Shown: positions 44,148 through 53,707, counted from the first letter of the stretch. The stretch: 64,000 nt of DNA from Butyricicoccus pullicaecorum DSM 23266 (GCF_900167005.1 NZ_FUXW01000008.1:1-64000), one strand, 5' to 3'. The notes: a model not told the origin generated them from the sequence alone. Numbers and translations: made by a program.

Positions 44148-45011
44148 TTAAGCTTGGGTGGTCAGGTTGATGGAACCCATACCGCACGCAAGGTTCAGAT
44201 GACGCGAACCGCTGCCGGCTGCGACCTCACCCGCGATGCCCTCGGTCAGCGTGATGCCGTTTGCCGTGACGCTGCCCATACCCGAGGTGACATCATAGCG
44301 GTAGTCGCTCCAGCCGCCGCCCAGCTTGACATCGGCCGAGCCTGCGCCGACGGTCAGTTCCAGTTCTTCCGCATCGAGCGCGTCAGCGGTCAGACTGCCC
44401 GCACCTACATTGACTTCGATCTCGTCAGCGCCCAGCGCACACAGCGCAGCCGAGGCCGCGCCGATGTTCAGCTCAACCTGTTCGGGACGGAAATTCTGGG
44501 GCAGGGTGATGGTGACCTTGCGGTCTTCCTGCTTACTTTGCCGGTCTTCGTAAAAAATATTCCACGTATCGCCGTCGACCCAGTTGGTCAGCGCGTCCAG
44601 ACCGGTGCCCGAGATGGAAAACTGGTCGTCCTGCCCGCGCACGATGGTGTATTCTCCGCGTCCGAGGCTGAATGCCAGATTTTTGGTGCGGTTGTCGGTG
44701 AAGGCGGTCTCACCGTTCTGCATGGAGCCGGTGTGCTCGGATTCCGGGTGATGACCGACCGCGTCCCGCGCATCGTCCAGTGCATCGCGTGCATCATCCA
44801 GCGCGTCGCGGGCCGCGTCCTTGGCATCGTTCACGATATCGCCGCGTTCATTTTGCCAGCTGCTCCAGCCGATGCTGAACGCCTCGCGGAAGGGGTGAAG
44901 CGCACCATTGTACCAGGCCGAGTAGACCGAGCCGCCCATGGCGTGACCGGCGGCGAACAGGATACCGCCGAGGATGAGTACCACGACGGCGAGTTTTGCC
45001 AAAAATTTCAT
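44148..45011 (-). CDS. DUF4097 family beta-helix protein
   Basis: A 287-residue protein. N-terminal membrane anchor ([25 protein letters not shown]), a charged linker with [23 protein letters not shown], and a DUF4097 beta-helix of repeats ([43 protein letters not shown]). Such proteins sit outside the membrane and are common next to DUF1700 and PadR genes. ATG 45011 is favoured: GAGGTG is 7 nt upstream. A GTG at 45017 is also in frame and overlaps the previous stop (GTGA). Confidence 0.85.
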   Translation of the reverse strand: MKFLAKLAVVVLILGGILFAAGHAMGGSVYSAWYNGALHPFREAFSIGWSSWQNERGDIVNDAKDAARDALDDARDALDDARDAVGHHPESEHTGSMQNGETAFTDNRTKNLAFSLGRGEYTIVRGQDDQFSISGTGLDALTNWVDGDTWNIFYEDRQSKQEDRKVTITLPQNFRPEQVELNIGAASAALCALGADEIEVNVGAGSLTADALDAEELELTVGAGSADVKLGGGWSDYRYDVTSGMGSVTANGITLTEGIAGEVAAGSGSRHLNLACGMGSINLTTQA

Positions 45012-45013
45012 GT

Positions 45014-45679
45014 TCACGCACCTCGATTCAGACAGTTACGGATTTTTTCAATCGGCCAGCGGACGAGGGCGACCAGTCCGCGAATGATGGGAGGGACGAA
45101 GAGGATACACAGCTTGATGACCAGCAGCACGAGCAGCAGACCGACCGCGCCGACGGCCAGACCGGCGCCCAGCGTCGCGAGGGCAGAAGCCGGGGTTGCC
45201 CAGAGCAGGAAGGAGAACAGCACGAGCGCACCGCCGCCGATCAGGGTGGCAGCCGGGACGGCGACCACGCAGGCGGCAATGCCGATGACCAGACCGACGA
45301 CCGCGAGGATGATGGCACCGATGACGGTGATGGCGACCGGGCCGAAGATCAGGGCGAGCAGCACGATGCAGGCCAGCATCCAGGGATTGATTCCCTTTTT
45401 GCGGGGCTTGCCGTCCCGGCCGAGCGGGACACCGTCCACGGTCTGCGCTTTTTCCTCCTCAAAGCGCTCGGGACGACGGCGGGCAACGCCGGTGTAGTCG
45501 CGCAGGATGGCTTCTGCGACCTGCTCGGGAGGCCCCAGCTGCTCGATGACCTGGGCTGCGTTTTCATCCCCCGCGTCCAGGAAATAGTCCTCATAGTAGC
45601 GCATGGCGCTGTCGATTTCGTCGTCCGGCAGGACGGCGAGCGCCGCGCGCAGCGCCTGTAAGTATTCGTATGCGTTCAT
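45014..45679 (-). CDS. DUF1700 membrane protein
   Basis: A 221-residue protein. The N-terminal DUF1700 domain (YLQALRAALAVLPDDEIDSAMRYYEDYFLDAG; LGPPEQVAEAILRDY) is followed by several hydrophobic helices (WMLACIVLLALIFGPVAITVIGAIILAVVGLVIGIAACVV; VGLLLVLLVIKLCILFV). It overlaps padR as ATGA and is translationally coupled to it. DUF1700/PadR pairs usually form a small autoregulated envelope module. Confidence 0.88.
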   Translation of the reverse strand: MNAYEYLQALRAALAVLPDDEIDSAMRYYEDYFLDAGDENAAQVIEQLGPPEQVAEAILRDYTGVARRRPERFEEEKAQTVDGVPLGRDGKPRKKGINPWMLACIVLLALIFGPVAITVIGAIILAVVGLVIGIAACVVAVPAATLIGGGALVLFSFLLWATPASALATLGAGLAVGAVGLLLVLLVIKLCILFVPPIIRGLVALVRWPIEKIRNCLNRGA

Positions 45680-45993
45680 TTGGAACTCCCTCCAAAAAAG
45701 ACAGATTCGATCTTGTCGCGGTAGTCAGCCCAGTCGGACAGATATTGCATCAGCTGCATGCGGCCGATGGGCGTGATTTTGTAGTAGCGCCGCATACGGC
45801 CATCGACGGCCTGATCGTAGGTCTCGAGTGCGCCCGCCTTGAGCAGACGGCGCAGAACCGGATATAAGGTAGAATCGGAAACGTCGCAAACCTTGCGGAT
45901 GTCCTGCGTGATTTTGTAGCCATAAGTCCCCTCACGGGAGACGACAGACAGCACGATTGCATCGAGCAGGGCGGCAGAGATGGGGAAAGACAC
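45676..45993 (-). CDS. PadR-family transcriptional regulator
   Basis: A 105-residue PadR-s1 winged-helix regulator: ALLDAIVLSVVSREGTYGYKITQDIRKVCDVSDSTLYPVLRRLLKAGALETYDQAVDGRMRRYYKITPIG. GTG 45993 follows AAGGAGGT. First gene of the envelope operon, with its own promoter (46023-46051) overlapped by a GTATA-N4-TATAC dyad, consistent with autoregulation. Confidence 0.9.
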   Translation of the reverse strand: MSFPISAALLDAIVLSVVSREGTYGYKITQDIRKVCDVSDSTLYPVLRRLLKAGALETYDQAVDGRMRRYYKITPIGRMQLMQYLSDWADYRDKIESVFFGGSSK

Positions 45994-46015
45994 GGCTCAC
46001 ACCTCCTTACTTGTT

Positions 46016-46051
46016 GTATAATACTATACGGCATATAATATTGCGTGTCAA
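46016..46051 (-). promoter_or_regulatory. Promoter and operator-like dyad of the padR operon
   Basis: On the minus strand TTGACA (46051-46046), 17 bp, TATAGT (46028-46023). Dyad GTATA-ATAC-TATAC (46016-46029) overlaps the -10 hexamer. Confidence 0.75.
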
Positions 46052-46155
46052 GAGGCATAGAGTGGATTTACAAATCGTTCACAGCTGTGCCGCAGGGTGC
46101 ACAAGGGAGGCGAGCGACACAGAGCACTTTTCGGAAGACTTTTTATGCAAATCGT

Positions 46156-46184
46156 TTGTATTTCCTTCTGGTTTATCGTATAAT
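46156..46184 (+). promoter_or_regulatory. Promoter of ddl-murI
   Basis: TTGTAT (46156-46161), 17-bp spacer, TATAAT (46179-46184). Confidence 0.6.
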
Positions 46185-46223
46185 AAATACTGAGTAAATA
46201 TGTAAAAGAGGGTTTGGAAAAAC

Positions 46224-47294
46224 ATGTTAAAACTTGCGGTTTTATTCGGCGGACTGTCGAACGAGCATAGCATTTCTCTGTTGTCTTCGGCTTCCATCCT
46301 GCGGAACGTCGACCGAAACAAATATGACCTTGCAGTGATCGGTATTACCCGCGACGGCGCGTGGTTCCTGTACGAAAATGCCGACCCGGACAAGATCGAG
46401 AGCGGAGCATGGGAGAAAGAACCAGGCCTGCGCCGTGCGCTGCTGTCGCCCGACCGCGAGACCCACGGCATCATCCTGCCCGAGACCGGCGAGACCATGC
46501 GCATTGATGTTTGCTTCCCGGTGCTGCACGGCATGGGCGGCGAGGACGGAACCATTCAGGGCCTGCTGACCCTTGCGGGCATTCCGTTTGTCGGCCCGGG
46601 CGTTGCCGCTTCGGCAAACTCGATGGATAAGAGCCTGACCAAGATCATCGTCGATACCACCGGCGTGCGTCAGGCCGATTACTACATCGCGCTGCGTCCC
46701 GACTACGAGAAGAACGCACAGGCAGTCGCTCGCGCAGCGGCTGAAAAGCTCAAAAATACCTATCCGATGTTCGTCAAGCCTTGCTCGTCCGGCTCATCGG
46801 TCGGCGTTGCCCGTGCGGACGATTTTGACACCCTGGTTTCCGGCCTGGCTGAGGCATTCCGCTGGGATACCAAGGTACTGGTTGAGGAGTTTATCGACGG
46901 ACACGAGGTCGAGTGCGCGGTACTGGGCAATATCGACCCGGTCGCATCGACCGTCGGCGAGATCGCTCCGACCCAGACGTTCTACACCTTCGACGCAAAG
47001 TATAACGACGAGACTTCGGCGCTGTACATCCCGGCGCATATCTCTGAGGAAGCCATCGAGACCGTGCGCAAGAACGCTGTCCGCGTCTATACCGCGCTGG
47101 GCTGCCGCGGCCTGTCGCGTGTCGACTTCTTCTGTACTTATAAGGATAACGAGATCGTGTTCAACGAGATCAATACCATTCCGGGCTTTACCAGCATTTC
47201 GATGTACCCCAAGCTGTTCGAGCATGCCGGCCTGTCCTATCCGGCACTGATCGACCGCCTGATCGAGCTGGCGCTGGAGGAAGCACATGGATAA
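46224..47294 (+). CDS. ddl: D-alanine-D-alanine ligase
   Basis: A 356-residue ATP-grasp enzyme for the peptidoglycan D-Ala-D-Ala dipeptide. Motifs: LFGGLSNEHSISLLSS, FPVLHGMGGEDGTIQGLLTLAGIPFVG, FVKPCSSGSSVGVARA, GHEVECAVLG, VFNEINTIPGFTSISMYP. The omega-loop FYTFDAKYNDE keeps the AKY residues of D-Ala-D-Ala ligases and not the vancomycin-resistant D-Lac type loop, so the product should be D-Ala-D-Ala. It overlaps murI by 8 nt in one operon. Confidence 0.93.
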   Translation: MLKLAVLFGGLSNEHSISLLSSASILRNVDRNKYDLAVIGITRDGAWFLYENADPDKIESGAWEKEPGLRRALLSPDRETHGIILPETGETMRIDVCFPVLHGMGGEDGTIQGLLTLAGIPFVGPGVAASANSMDKSLTKIIVDTTGVRQADYYIALRPDYEKNAQAVARAAAEKLKNTYPMFVKPCSSGSSVGVARADDFDTLVSGLAEAFRWDTKVLVEEFIDGHEVECAVLGNIDPVASTVGEIAPTQTFYTFDAKYNDETSALYIPAHISEEAIETVRKNAVRVYTALGCRGLSRVDFFCTYKDNEIVFNEINTIPGFTSISMYPKLFEHAGLSYPALIDRLIELALEEAHG

Positions 47295-48087
47295 CCGTCC
47301 CATCGGGGTCTTTGACTCGGGCGTGGGCGGCCTGACCGCCGTGCGCCGCCTGCACGAGATTTTACCGCACGAGGATATCATCTACTTTGGCGATACCGGA
47401 CGCGTGCCTTACGGTACGCGCTCGGCCGAGACTATCTTAAAATATACCCGTCAGGACGTGCGCTTTCTGCGCAAGTTCGACATCAAGGCGATTGTCGTCG
47501 CGTGCAATACCGTGTCGGCCACCGCACTGGACATCGTCGCAAACGAGACCGACGTTCCCATGATCGGCGTGGTCTGGCCGGCATGCGCCGCCGCTCGCGC
47601 TGCGACTAAGACCGGCCGGATCGGCGTTATCGGCACCCCGGCGACCGTCCGTTCGGGCGTGTACGATCGTATGCTCAAGGCCGCCGACCCAAACCTCGCG
47701 GTGTTCATGCAGCCCTGCCCGCTGCTTGTCCCGCTGGTGGAAAACGGTCGTGTGCATTGCGGCGATATCGTTGCCGAGACCGTGGTGCGCGAGTATCTGG
47801 CACCCATTAAGGCACAAAACGTCGATACTTTGATTCTGGCTTGTACCCATTATCCCTTGCTGAGCGAAGTGGTTGCCGCGGAAATGGGCGAAAACGTGAC
47901 GCTGATCGACTCGGGCGCTGCTGCTGCCGAGAGCGTCCGCGGCATGTTGGTTCCGGCAGAGGAACGACAGGGAAAAACCCGGTATTTCGTGTCCGATGAC
48001 CCGCAGGGCTTTAATCAGCTCGCACCGGGATTTTTGAACGGAAGCCTGGATTTCCCCGCGGAACAGGTCGATATCGACGCATATTAA
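47287..48087 (+). CDS. murI: Glutamate racemase
   Basis: A 266-residue cofactor-independent racemase. PIGVFDSGVGGLTAVRRL, VVACNTVSATAL (first catalytic Cys), LILACTHYPLL (second catalytic Cys) and ALID-like DSGAAAAESV are in order. It supplies D-glutamate for peptidoglycan. Translationally coupled to ddl (8-nt overlap). MPE copy 7 follows the stop. Confidence 0.94.
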   Translation: MDNRPIGVFDSGVGGLTAVRRLHEILPHEDIIYFGDTGRVPYGTRSAETILKYTRQDVRFLRKFDIKAIVVACNTVSATALDIVANETDVPMIGVVWPACAAARAATKTGRIGVIGTPATVRSGVYDRMLKAADPNLAVFMQPCPLLVPLVENGRVHCGDIVAETVVREYLAPIKAQNVDTLILACTHYPLLSEVVAAEMGENVTLIDSGAAAAESVRGMLVPAEERQGKTRYFVSDDPQGFNQLAPGFLNGSLDFPAEQVDIDAY

Positions 48088-48093
48088 GCAAAA

Positions 48094-48500
48094 CCACCGC
48101 ACCCCTTACTGAAAGTTTCGCCAGCCTTTTCAAAGGCTGCGGGTTCTCAGGGCAGAGCCCTGAGCCGCGCTCCGCAGAGCGCGGAATCCCCACTTGAAAC
48201 CCGGTGTCCGACCCGGGTTTCAACTGAACTCTCGTTCAAAGCGCGTCCGCAGACGCGCAAGACTCTTTTGATTCCGGCCAAAGCCGGAATCAACTAAAAA
48301 AATAAATTCGTTGATTCCCGGGCCGAATCCCGGGAATCAAAAAGAGGTTCCGCGTCACACTCATTTAATCCGCGCACGGCGCGGGAATGAGGATAGTGGC
48401 CTACGGGCTGCGGGACGCGGCTTAGGGCGCTGCCCTAAGGACCTGCAAACCTTTGAAAAGGTTTGATCCAAACTTCATTTCGGCTGCGGCCGGGATTCCC
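48094..48500. repeat. MPE copy 7, with alternative right end
   Basis: CCACCGCACCCC starts 6 bp after the murI stop. Modules: AGCCTTTTCAAAGGCT, CTCAGGGCAGAGCCCTGAG, CGCGCTCCGCAGAGCGCG, GAAACCCGG/CCGGGTTTC, GCGCGTCCGCAGACGCGC, GATTCCGGCC/GGCCGGAATC, GATTCCCGG/CCGGGAATC, then the nested-stem module 48356-48408, AACCTTTGAAAAGGTT and the alternative end TTCGGCTGCGGCCGGGATTCCC, which is the rearranged inverse of the left end of copies 4 and 5. Confidence 0.85.
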
Positions 48501-48546
48501 TTATCTTTTTTCCCTTTGACTCATACACAGAGAGGAGGAGACAACC

Positions 48547-48987
48547 ATGGAAAATATCAAGAAAGACGTCTGGCTGTCCATCCATTCAACCCAGTGTTTT
48601 GAAGGCTGCGATCAGGAAGAAATCAATCTGGTCACCGCCGCACGTTTGTATCGCCGCAACGGTAAGTATTACATCGCCTACGACGAGAGCGAGATTACCG
48701 GTCTTGAGGGCACGCGCACCACGCTCAAGCTCGACGGTAAGACGGTCTCCATGATTCGCACCGGCACCTGCCCGTCCGAGATGCTGTTTTTGGAGAACCA
48801 GCGCCACGTCGGTCTGTACCAGACCCCGATGGGTATGTCGGTCACCATTTCCACCCATACGTCGCGCATTCGCAACACGATTGGCGAGAACGGTGGAGAG
48901 CTGGCGATTGATTACACGGTCGAGGTCGACCACAATCTTGCAGGCAGCCATCACTTTGAGCTGACCGTTGCTACCCAACCCATGTAA
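48547..48987 (+). CDS. DUF1934 domain protein
   Basis: A 146-residue cytoplasmic protein. IHSTQCFEGCDQEEINLVTAARLYRRNGKYYIAYDESEITGLEGTRTTLKL and MSVTISTHTSRIRN... match the DUF1934 beta-barrel family often found upstream of argS in Clostridia, as here (46 nt to argS). ATG 48547 behind GAGGAGG. Function unknown. Confidence 0.85.
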   Translation: MENIKKDVWLSIHSTQCFEGCDQEEINLVTAARLYRRNGKYYIAYDESEITGLEGTRTTLKLDGKTVSMIRTGTCPSEMLFLENQRHVGLYQTPMGMSVTISTHTSRIRNTIGENGGELAIDYTVEVDHNLAGSHHFELTVATQPM

Positions 48988-49033
48988 ATACAAAAAGAAA
49001 TAAAAAATAAGAATATTACGGAGTGTATTATCT

Positions 49034-50728
49034 ATGAACCTGTTAGACACCGCACGTCAGGCCGCTGCCGACGTCGTCAAGGCCGCATACGACAAGGCAG
49101 TCGCTGCCGGAACCCTGCCGCAGGCCGAGCTGCCGCCGGTTGCTGTTGAGATGCCCAAGGATGCCGCAAACGGCGACTGGGCTTCCACCTTCGCAATGCA
49201 GTGCGCAAAGCCGCTGCGCATGGCGCCCCGCAAGATTGCCGAGGCAATTGTAGAAAATCTGTCGCTGGACGGCACCTGCTTCGAGAAGATCGAGATCGCA
49301 GGCCCCGGCTTCCTGAACTTTACCTTGAATCCTGCTTGGTATCAGGACGCAGTCCGTGCCGTTGAGACCTGCGGCGCAGACTACGGCAAGACCAAGGCTG
49401 AAAAGCCCGAAAAGATCATGGTCGAGTTCGTATCGGCCAACCCGACCGGTCCGATGCACATGGGCAACGCACGCGGCGGCGTTCTGGGCGACTGCCTGGC
49501 CGAGGTACTGGCATGGGCAGGCAACGACGTGACCCGTGAGTTCTACATCAACGATGCCGGCAATCAGGTGGACAAGTTTGCGCACTCGGTTGAGGGTCGT
49601 TACATTCAGGAGCTCAAGGGCGAGGACGCAATCGAGTTCGACCCGTCTTGGTATCAGGGCGCGGACATCCGCGAGCTGGCGCACGATCTGGTTCTGATGC
49701 ACGGCGACAAGCTGCTGGACATGACCCCCGAGGAGCGTTTTGACGCAATCGTCGGCTACGGTCTGCCGCACAACATCGAAAAGATGCAGAAGGATCTCGA
49801 GCGCTATAAGATTCACTACGACGTATGGTTCCGTGAGTCCACCCTGCACGACTCTGGCGCGGTTGCCGAGACCGTTCAGATGCTGACTGACGCAGGCGTA
49901 ACCTACGAGCAGGACGGCGCACTGTGGCTCAAGTCCACCGCATTCGGTGCAGACAAGGACGACGTTCTGCGCCGTGCGAACGGTTTCTACACCTATTTTG
50001 CAGCTGATATCGCATACCATCGCAACAAGTTCGTCACCCGTGGCTTTGACCGCGTGATTAACATTTGGGGCGCTGACCACCATGGTCATGTCGCTCGTCT
50101 CCAGCGTGCACTCGATGCACTGGGTCTGGACGGCTCGAACCGTCTGGAGATCGTGCTCATGCAGCTCGTTCGCATGATGCAGGGCGGTGAGGTTGTCCGT
50201 ATGTCCAAGCGTACCGGCAAGAGCCTGACCCTGTCCGACCTGCTCGACGAGATTCCGGTTGACGCAGCGCGTTTCTTCTTCAACTCCCGTGCCGCTGAGA
50301 CCCAGATGGAGTTCGACCTTGACCTGGCTGTTAAGCAGGACTCCGAGAACCCGCTGTACTACGTCCAGTACGCGCATGCGCGTATCTGCTCGGTACTGCG
50401 CAACGCAGCCGAGAACGGCGTATCCGTGCCCAAGGCTGCTGATGTTGACCTGACCGTGCTGACCCACGCAGACGAGAAGGCACTGATCAAGGCTATCGCC
50501 CTGCTGCCCGAGGAGATTCGTGAGGCTGCGCTGTCGCGTGACCCGTCCAAGCTCAACAAGTACGGCGTCATGCTGGCGGCTCAGTTCCACAGATTCTATA
50601 ACGCTTGCCGCATTATGGATGCCGAGCCGGCTGTGCGCGACGCCCGCCTGTGCCTGTGTCAGGCGACCGTGCAGACCATCAAGAACGTGCTGGGCATCAT
50701 CGGTGTAGACGCACCCGAAAAGATGTAA
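49034..50728 (+). CDS. argS: Arginyl-tRNA synthetase
   Basis: A 564-residue class-I synthetase. N-terminal domain with FEKIEIAGPGFLNFTL, HIGH-type motif ANPTGPMHMGNARGG, then DHHGHVARLQRAL, MSKRTGKSLTLSDLLDEI (KMSKS-type), and an anticodon-binding DALR domain (YYVQYAHARICSVLRN; FYNACRIMD). It charges tRNA-Arg. Same operon direction as DUF1934. The weak ribosome binding site (GGAGTG) is noteworthy. Confidence 0.95.
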   Translation: MNLLDTARQAAADVVKAAYDKAVAAGTLPQAELPPVAVEMPKDAANGDWASTFAMQCAKPLRMAPRKIAEAIVENLSLDGTCFEKIEIAGPGFLNFTLNPAWYQDAVRAVETCGADYGKTKAEKPEKIMVEFVSANPTGPMHMGNARGGVLGDCLAEVLAWAGNDVTREFYINDAGNQVDKFAHSVEGRYIQELKGEDAIEFDPSWYQGADIRELAHDLVLMHGDKLLDMTPEERFDAIVGYGLPHNIEKMQKDLERYKIHYDVWFRESTLHDSGAVAETVQMLTDAGVTYEQDGALWLKSTAFGADKDDVLRRANGFYTYFAADIAYHRNKFVTRGFDRVINIWGADHHGHVARLQRALDALGLDGSNRLEIVLMQLVRMMQGGEVVRMSKRTGKSLTLSDLLDEIPVDAARFFFNSRAAETQMEFDLDLAVKQDSENPLYYVQYAHARICSVLRNAAENGVSVPKAADVDLTVLTHADEKALIKAIALLPEEIREAALSRDPSKLNKYGVMLAAQFHRFYNACRIMDAEPAVRDARLCLCQATVQTIKNVLGIIGVDAPEKM

Positions 50729-50802
50729 GCAAAGGCCGGGCGCGGCCTTCGCGCCCGATTCACCCAAGGAACTCTGGTATCCGCCGTGAAAGGAGCGTAT
50801 CT

Positions 50803-52278
50803 TTGAAGCGAATCCTGCAAACCTGTATGGCAGTCGTGCTGTGTCTGACCATTTTGACCGGACAGGCGGCAGCGCTCACCGCATCCGAGCGTTTTCGCCG
50901 CGCCGCCGACATCATCAACGAGCGCGGACTGATTGCCGAACAGTCACCCATTCCGCAGGAAACCATAGACGAGGACGCGGTTTATCTGGAAGACAACCCG
51001 GACGCGCTTTCCAACATCTTAAACGACATTCTGAGCGGCATGGACGCGCATTCCATGTACCTGACCGCGGAGGAGTACCAAGCCGGATTTTCCACCCTGT
51101 CGGGCTACGCGGGCATCGGCATCGCGGTAGCGCAGACCGATGACGGGCTGATCATCCGCGAGGTCGTGCGCCACTCACCGGCAGCCGAAGCGGGCATGCA
51201 GGTAGATGACCGCCTGATCGCGATTGACGGCAAGGACGTGACGCAGACCCCGCTGAGCGAGATCGGCACGCTGCTGCAAGGCGAGACCGGCAGCACCGTG
51301 CGCGTGACGGTCGAGCGGGACGGTAAAAAAGTAGATTTTTCCCTGATTCGTGAGACCATCCTGAGTGAAAACGTGTCTGCCCGTCAGGCTGCACCCGGCG
51401 TGGAATATATCGCAATCAGCGCGTTTTCGTCCATGAATGACGCGGAGGATTTCGAGGAGATCTGGAACGGACTGGACGAAAAAGAGACCAAAGCGGTCAT
51501 TTTGGACCTCAGAGACAACGGCGGCGGCATGATCGACGCAGCGCTTGCCATGCTCGACCTGATGATCGAACCCAAGACCAAGATCGCCACCATGCACTAC
51601 CGCGAAGATCAGGGCGGCGATGAAGTTTACTATTCCACCGGCGGCGGTCTGCCGCTCAATAAGATCACTGTGCTGGTTAATGGCAATACTGCCTCGGCAG
51701 CCGAGCTCATGGCGGGCGTGCTGCACGAGGTCGGCGGCGCAACGCTGGTCGGAAGCAAGACATACGGCAAGGGTCAGGGACAGTACCATCTGAAGCTGGA
51801 CGGCGACTATCTGGTGCTGACCTGTCTGGAAATGCTGCTGCCGGGGTCGGGCGGCTGGGAAGGCAAGGGACTGACCCCGGACGTGGAAGCGCACGCGCTG
51901 CGCACCATCCGGGGATACCTCAAGGACGCCGCCCCGCTGGACGAGACCAAACCGGTGCGCTACGGCGAGCAGAGTGCGCAGGCAAAGGCGGTCTGCCAGC
52001 GCCTGCACGCTTTGGGCTACCTTGCCGAACCGACCGACGTACTCGATACCCCTGCACTCGGCGCACTGCGCCGGTTCCAGACGGATGCCGGACTGGGCAC
52101 CCGCCTGAACGCGGATACCGATACGCTGCAGGCGCTGAGCCTTGCCTGTGAGAGCGCATCGAGCCGCGGACGCATGATAGATGACGTGTATTATACGGCG
52201 CTTGCCCTGTGCACCGAGGCGGCACAGAAGCCGCTGCGCTACGAGCCGCAGGCAGATGGCAGCTGGCGCGCCGCCTGA
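50803..52278 (+). CDS. S41-family carboxy-terminal processing peptidase with PDZ and peptidoglycan-binding domain
   Basis: A 491-residue exported protease. A TTG start at 50803 (behind AAAGGAG) gives a signal sequence LQTCMAVVLCLTILTGQAAA. PDZ at about 105-190 (GIGIAVAQTDDGLIIREVVRHSPAAEAGMQVDDRLIAIDG), S41 domain at about 190-380 with LDLRDNGGGMIDAALAMLD and the catalytic-region VNGNTASAAELMAG (Ser) and GSKTYGKGQGQ (Lys). The C-terminal 70 residues form a PG-binding-like module (VRYGEQSAQAKAVCQRLHALGY; LGALRRFQTDAGLG). A CtpB/CtpA-type periplasmic/forespore protease is likely. Confidence 0.88.
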   Translation: MKRILQTCMAVVLCLTILTGQAAALTASERFRRAADIINERGLIAEQSPIPQETIDEDAVYLEDNPDALSNILNDILSGMDAHSMYLTAEEYQAGFSTLSGYAGIGIAVAQTDDGLIIREVVRHSPAAEAGMQVDDRLIAIDGKDVTQTPLSEIGTLLQGETGSTVRVTVERDGKKVDFSLIRETILSENVSARQAAPGVEYIAISAFSSMNDAEDFEEIWNGLDEKETKAVILDLRDNGGGMIDAALAMLDLMIEPKTKIATMHYREDQGGDEVYYSTGGGLPLNKITVLVNGNTASAAELMAGVLHEVGGATLVGSKTYGKGQGQYHLKLDGDYLVLTCLEMLLPGSGGWEGKGLTPDVEAHALRTIRGYLKDAAPLDETKPVRYGEQSAQAKAVCQRLHALGYLAEPTDVLDTPALGALRRFQTDAGLGTRLNADTDTLQALSLACESASSRGRMIDDVYYTALALCTEAAQKPLRYEPQADGSWRAA

Positions 52279-52294
52279 CACCAAGGAGGAGACC

Positions 52295-53323
52295 ATGGAA
52301 CCCATTCCCTTATCCGGTGGACAGCTTATCCTGACCAATCCGGACGATCACACCCTGCTTGCGCGTGACCCGTCGCTGATCGGCGGCGCACTGGCGCACG
52401 ATCTGGACACCCTGCAGAAAATGCGTATGACCTGCCCGGAAGTACCGGTGGGACTGGCGGCGGCTTGCCCGCCGCTGCCCGAAGATCGCGACGTACCCCT
52501 GTGCGAGCGCTACATCCGCACCTGCCGCGCGGCATTTAAGCCGTTTGTGCAGGAACGCCCGGCGTTTTACTACCTGCACGGTGCGGAGAACTTCCGTGCC
52601 CTGCGCGCCGCCGTGCTGGCGATGACCGATCTTTCGGGCGCAGCCCTCATGGCCGAACTGCCGGTCGACGCGGACGGACGCATGGAGGACGGCACCGACG
52701 TGCTGGCCGCCGTGGCGGTCCTGCAGCGCATCGGCGTGTCGACCATCATCCTGACCGCTGAGGAATCCCAGGATCTGACCGACGCATTGCGTATCATCGC
52801 GCCCTATGCGCGGGTCTCGCTGGGTGTCAGATGCCCGGCTGTCTGGCTGCTGCGCGATATGGAGCTGCCCAACGTCGAGCTGTTCGTTCCGCTGCCGCAC
52901 GAACGCGCCAGACGTCTGGCCGATCTGGTGCGCACCAGACCGCATGGCCGCACGGTCATCCCGCGCGAGGTAGACGACGTGGCACTGGTGTCCGATGGCA
53001 GAGACGCACACTTTATCGACTGGACGACGGGTATTTCGGACGAAATTCCGTGCGATCACGAACTGGACGAGCGTCTGATTGAACTCGAGGACGAAGCCCC
53101 GGCAGCGTTTAAACTGCTCATCGAAGAGGAAGAGGACGTTATCACACTGGAAGAGAATCTGTATATGATCACTCGCCCGGTGTGCCTGTGCGCCCAGTCG
53201 CCCGAACTCTTGGAAAAGGCGCTGCGCGTGTATGCGGGTCTGGCATTGTATGACGGAACCTGGGAACAGGAAGAGCGGATTTTGAAGTATTTTACTGAGA
53301 AATATGGCTTGATTTGCATGTAA
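52295..53323 (+). CDS. Hypothetical protein, weak similarity to homocysteine methyltransferase domain
   Basis: A 342-residue cytoplasmic protein. A central stretch ALMAELPVDADGRMEDGTDVLAAVAVLQRIGVSTIILTAEE resembles the BHMT/homocysteine S-methyltransferase barrel (DxxGRxxxGTD.. VxALGVDxxxxN). The zinc-binding cysteines expected at the end of that barrel are not obvious, although some cysteines are present near the C-terminus (MITRPVCLCAQSPELL). It follows the S41 protease by 16 nt and precedes MPE copy 8. It may be a degenerate or specialised member; the function is not established. Confidence 0.5.
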   Translation: MEPIPLSGGQLILTNPDDHTLLARDPSLIGGALAHDLDTLQKMRMTCPEVPVGLAAACPPLPEDRDVPLCERYIRTCRAAFKPFVQERPAFYYLHGAENFRALRAAVLAMTDLSGAALMAELPVDADGRMEDGTDVLAAVAVLQRIGVSTIILTAEESQDLTDALRIIAPYARVSLGVRCPAVWLLRDMELPNVELFVPLPHERARRLADLVRTRPHGRTVIPREVDDVALVSDGRDAHFIDWTTGISDEIPCDHELDERLIELEDEAPAAFKLLIEEEEDVITLEENLYMITRPVCLCAQSPELLEKALRVYAGLALYDGTWEQEERILKYFTEKYGLICM

Positions 53324-53329
53324 AGATAA

Positions 53330-53680
53330 GCACCGCACCCCTTACTAAAAGTTTCGCCAGCCTTTTCAAAGGCTGCGGGTTCTCAGGGCAGAGCCCTGAG
53401 TCGCCCGTCGCAACGGGCGAAATTCCCCATTGAAACCCGGTGTGCGACCCGGGTTTCAACAAAACTCTCGTTCAAAGCGCTCGCCGCAGCGAGCAAGATT
53501 CTTTTGATTCCGGCTCTAGCCGGAATCAACTAAAAAAAGAAATTGGTTGATTCCCGGGTCGAATCCCGGGAATCAAAAGGGGAGTTTCGAGCCTGCGGGC
53601 TCGACCAGGTTCCACCTGGACGGGCTCAAGGGACCCGTCCCTTGAGAATCCCGTTCTCGCCTGCGGGCGGGATTACCTTA
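53330..53680. repeat. MPE copy 8, with different right end
   Basis: GCACCGCACCCC starts 6 bp after the stop of the upstream gene. AGCCTTTTCAAAGGCT, CTCAGGGCAGAGCCCTGAG, CGCCCGTCGCAACGGGCG, GAAACCCGG/CCGGGTTTC, GCTCGCCGCAGCGAGC, GATTCCGGC/GCCGGAATC, GATTCCCGG/CCGGGAATC, CGAGCCTGCGGGCTCG, CCAGGTTCCACCTGG and CTCAAGGGACCCGTCCCTTGAG. The usual GGTGCGGTGC end is absent and replaced by a TCCCGTTCTCGCCTGCGGGCGGGA block. Confidence 0.85.
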
Positions 53681-53707
53681 CCTTCTCACATCAAAAGGAG
53701 AAACCAC

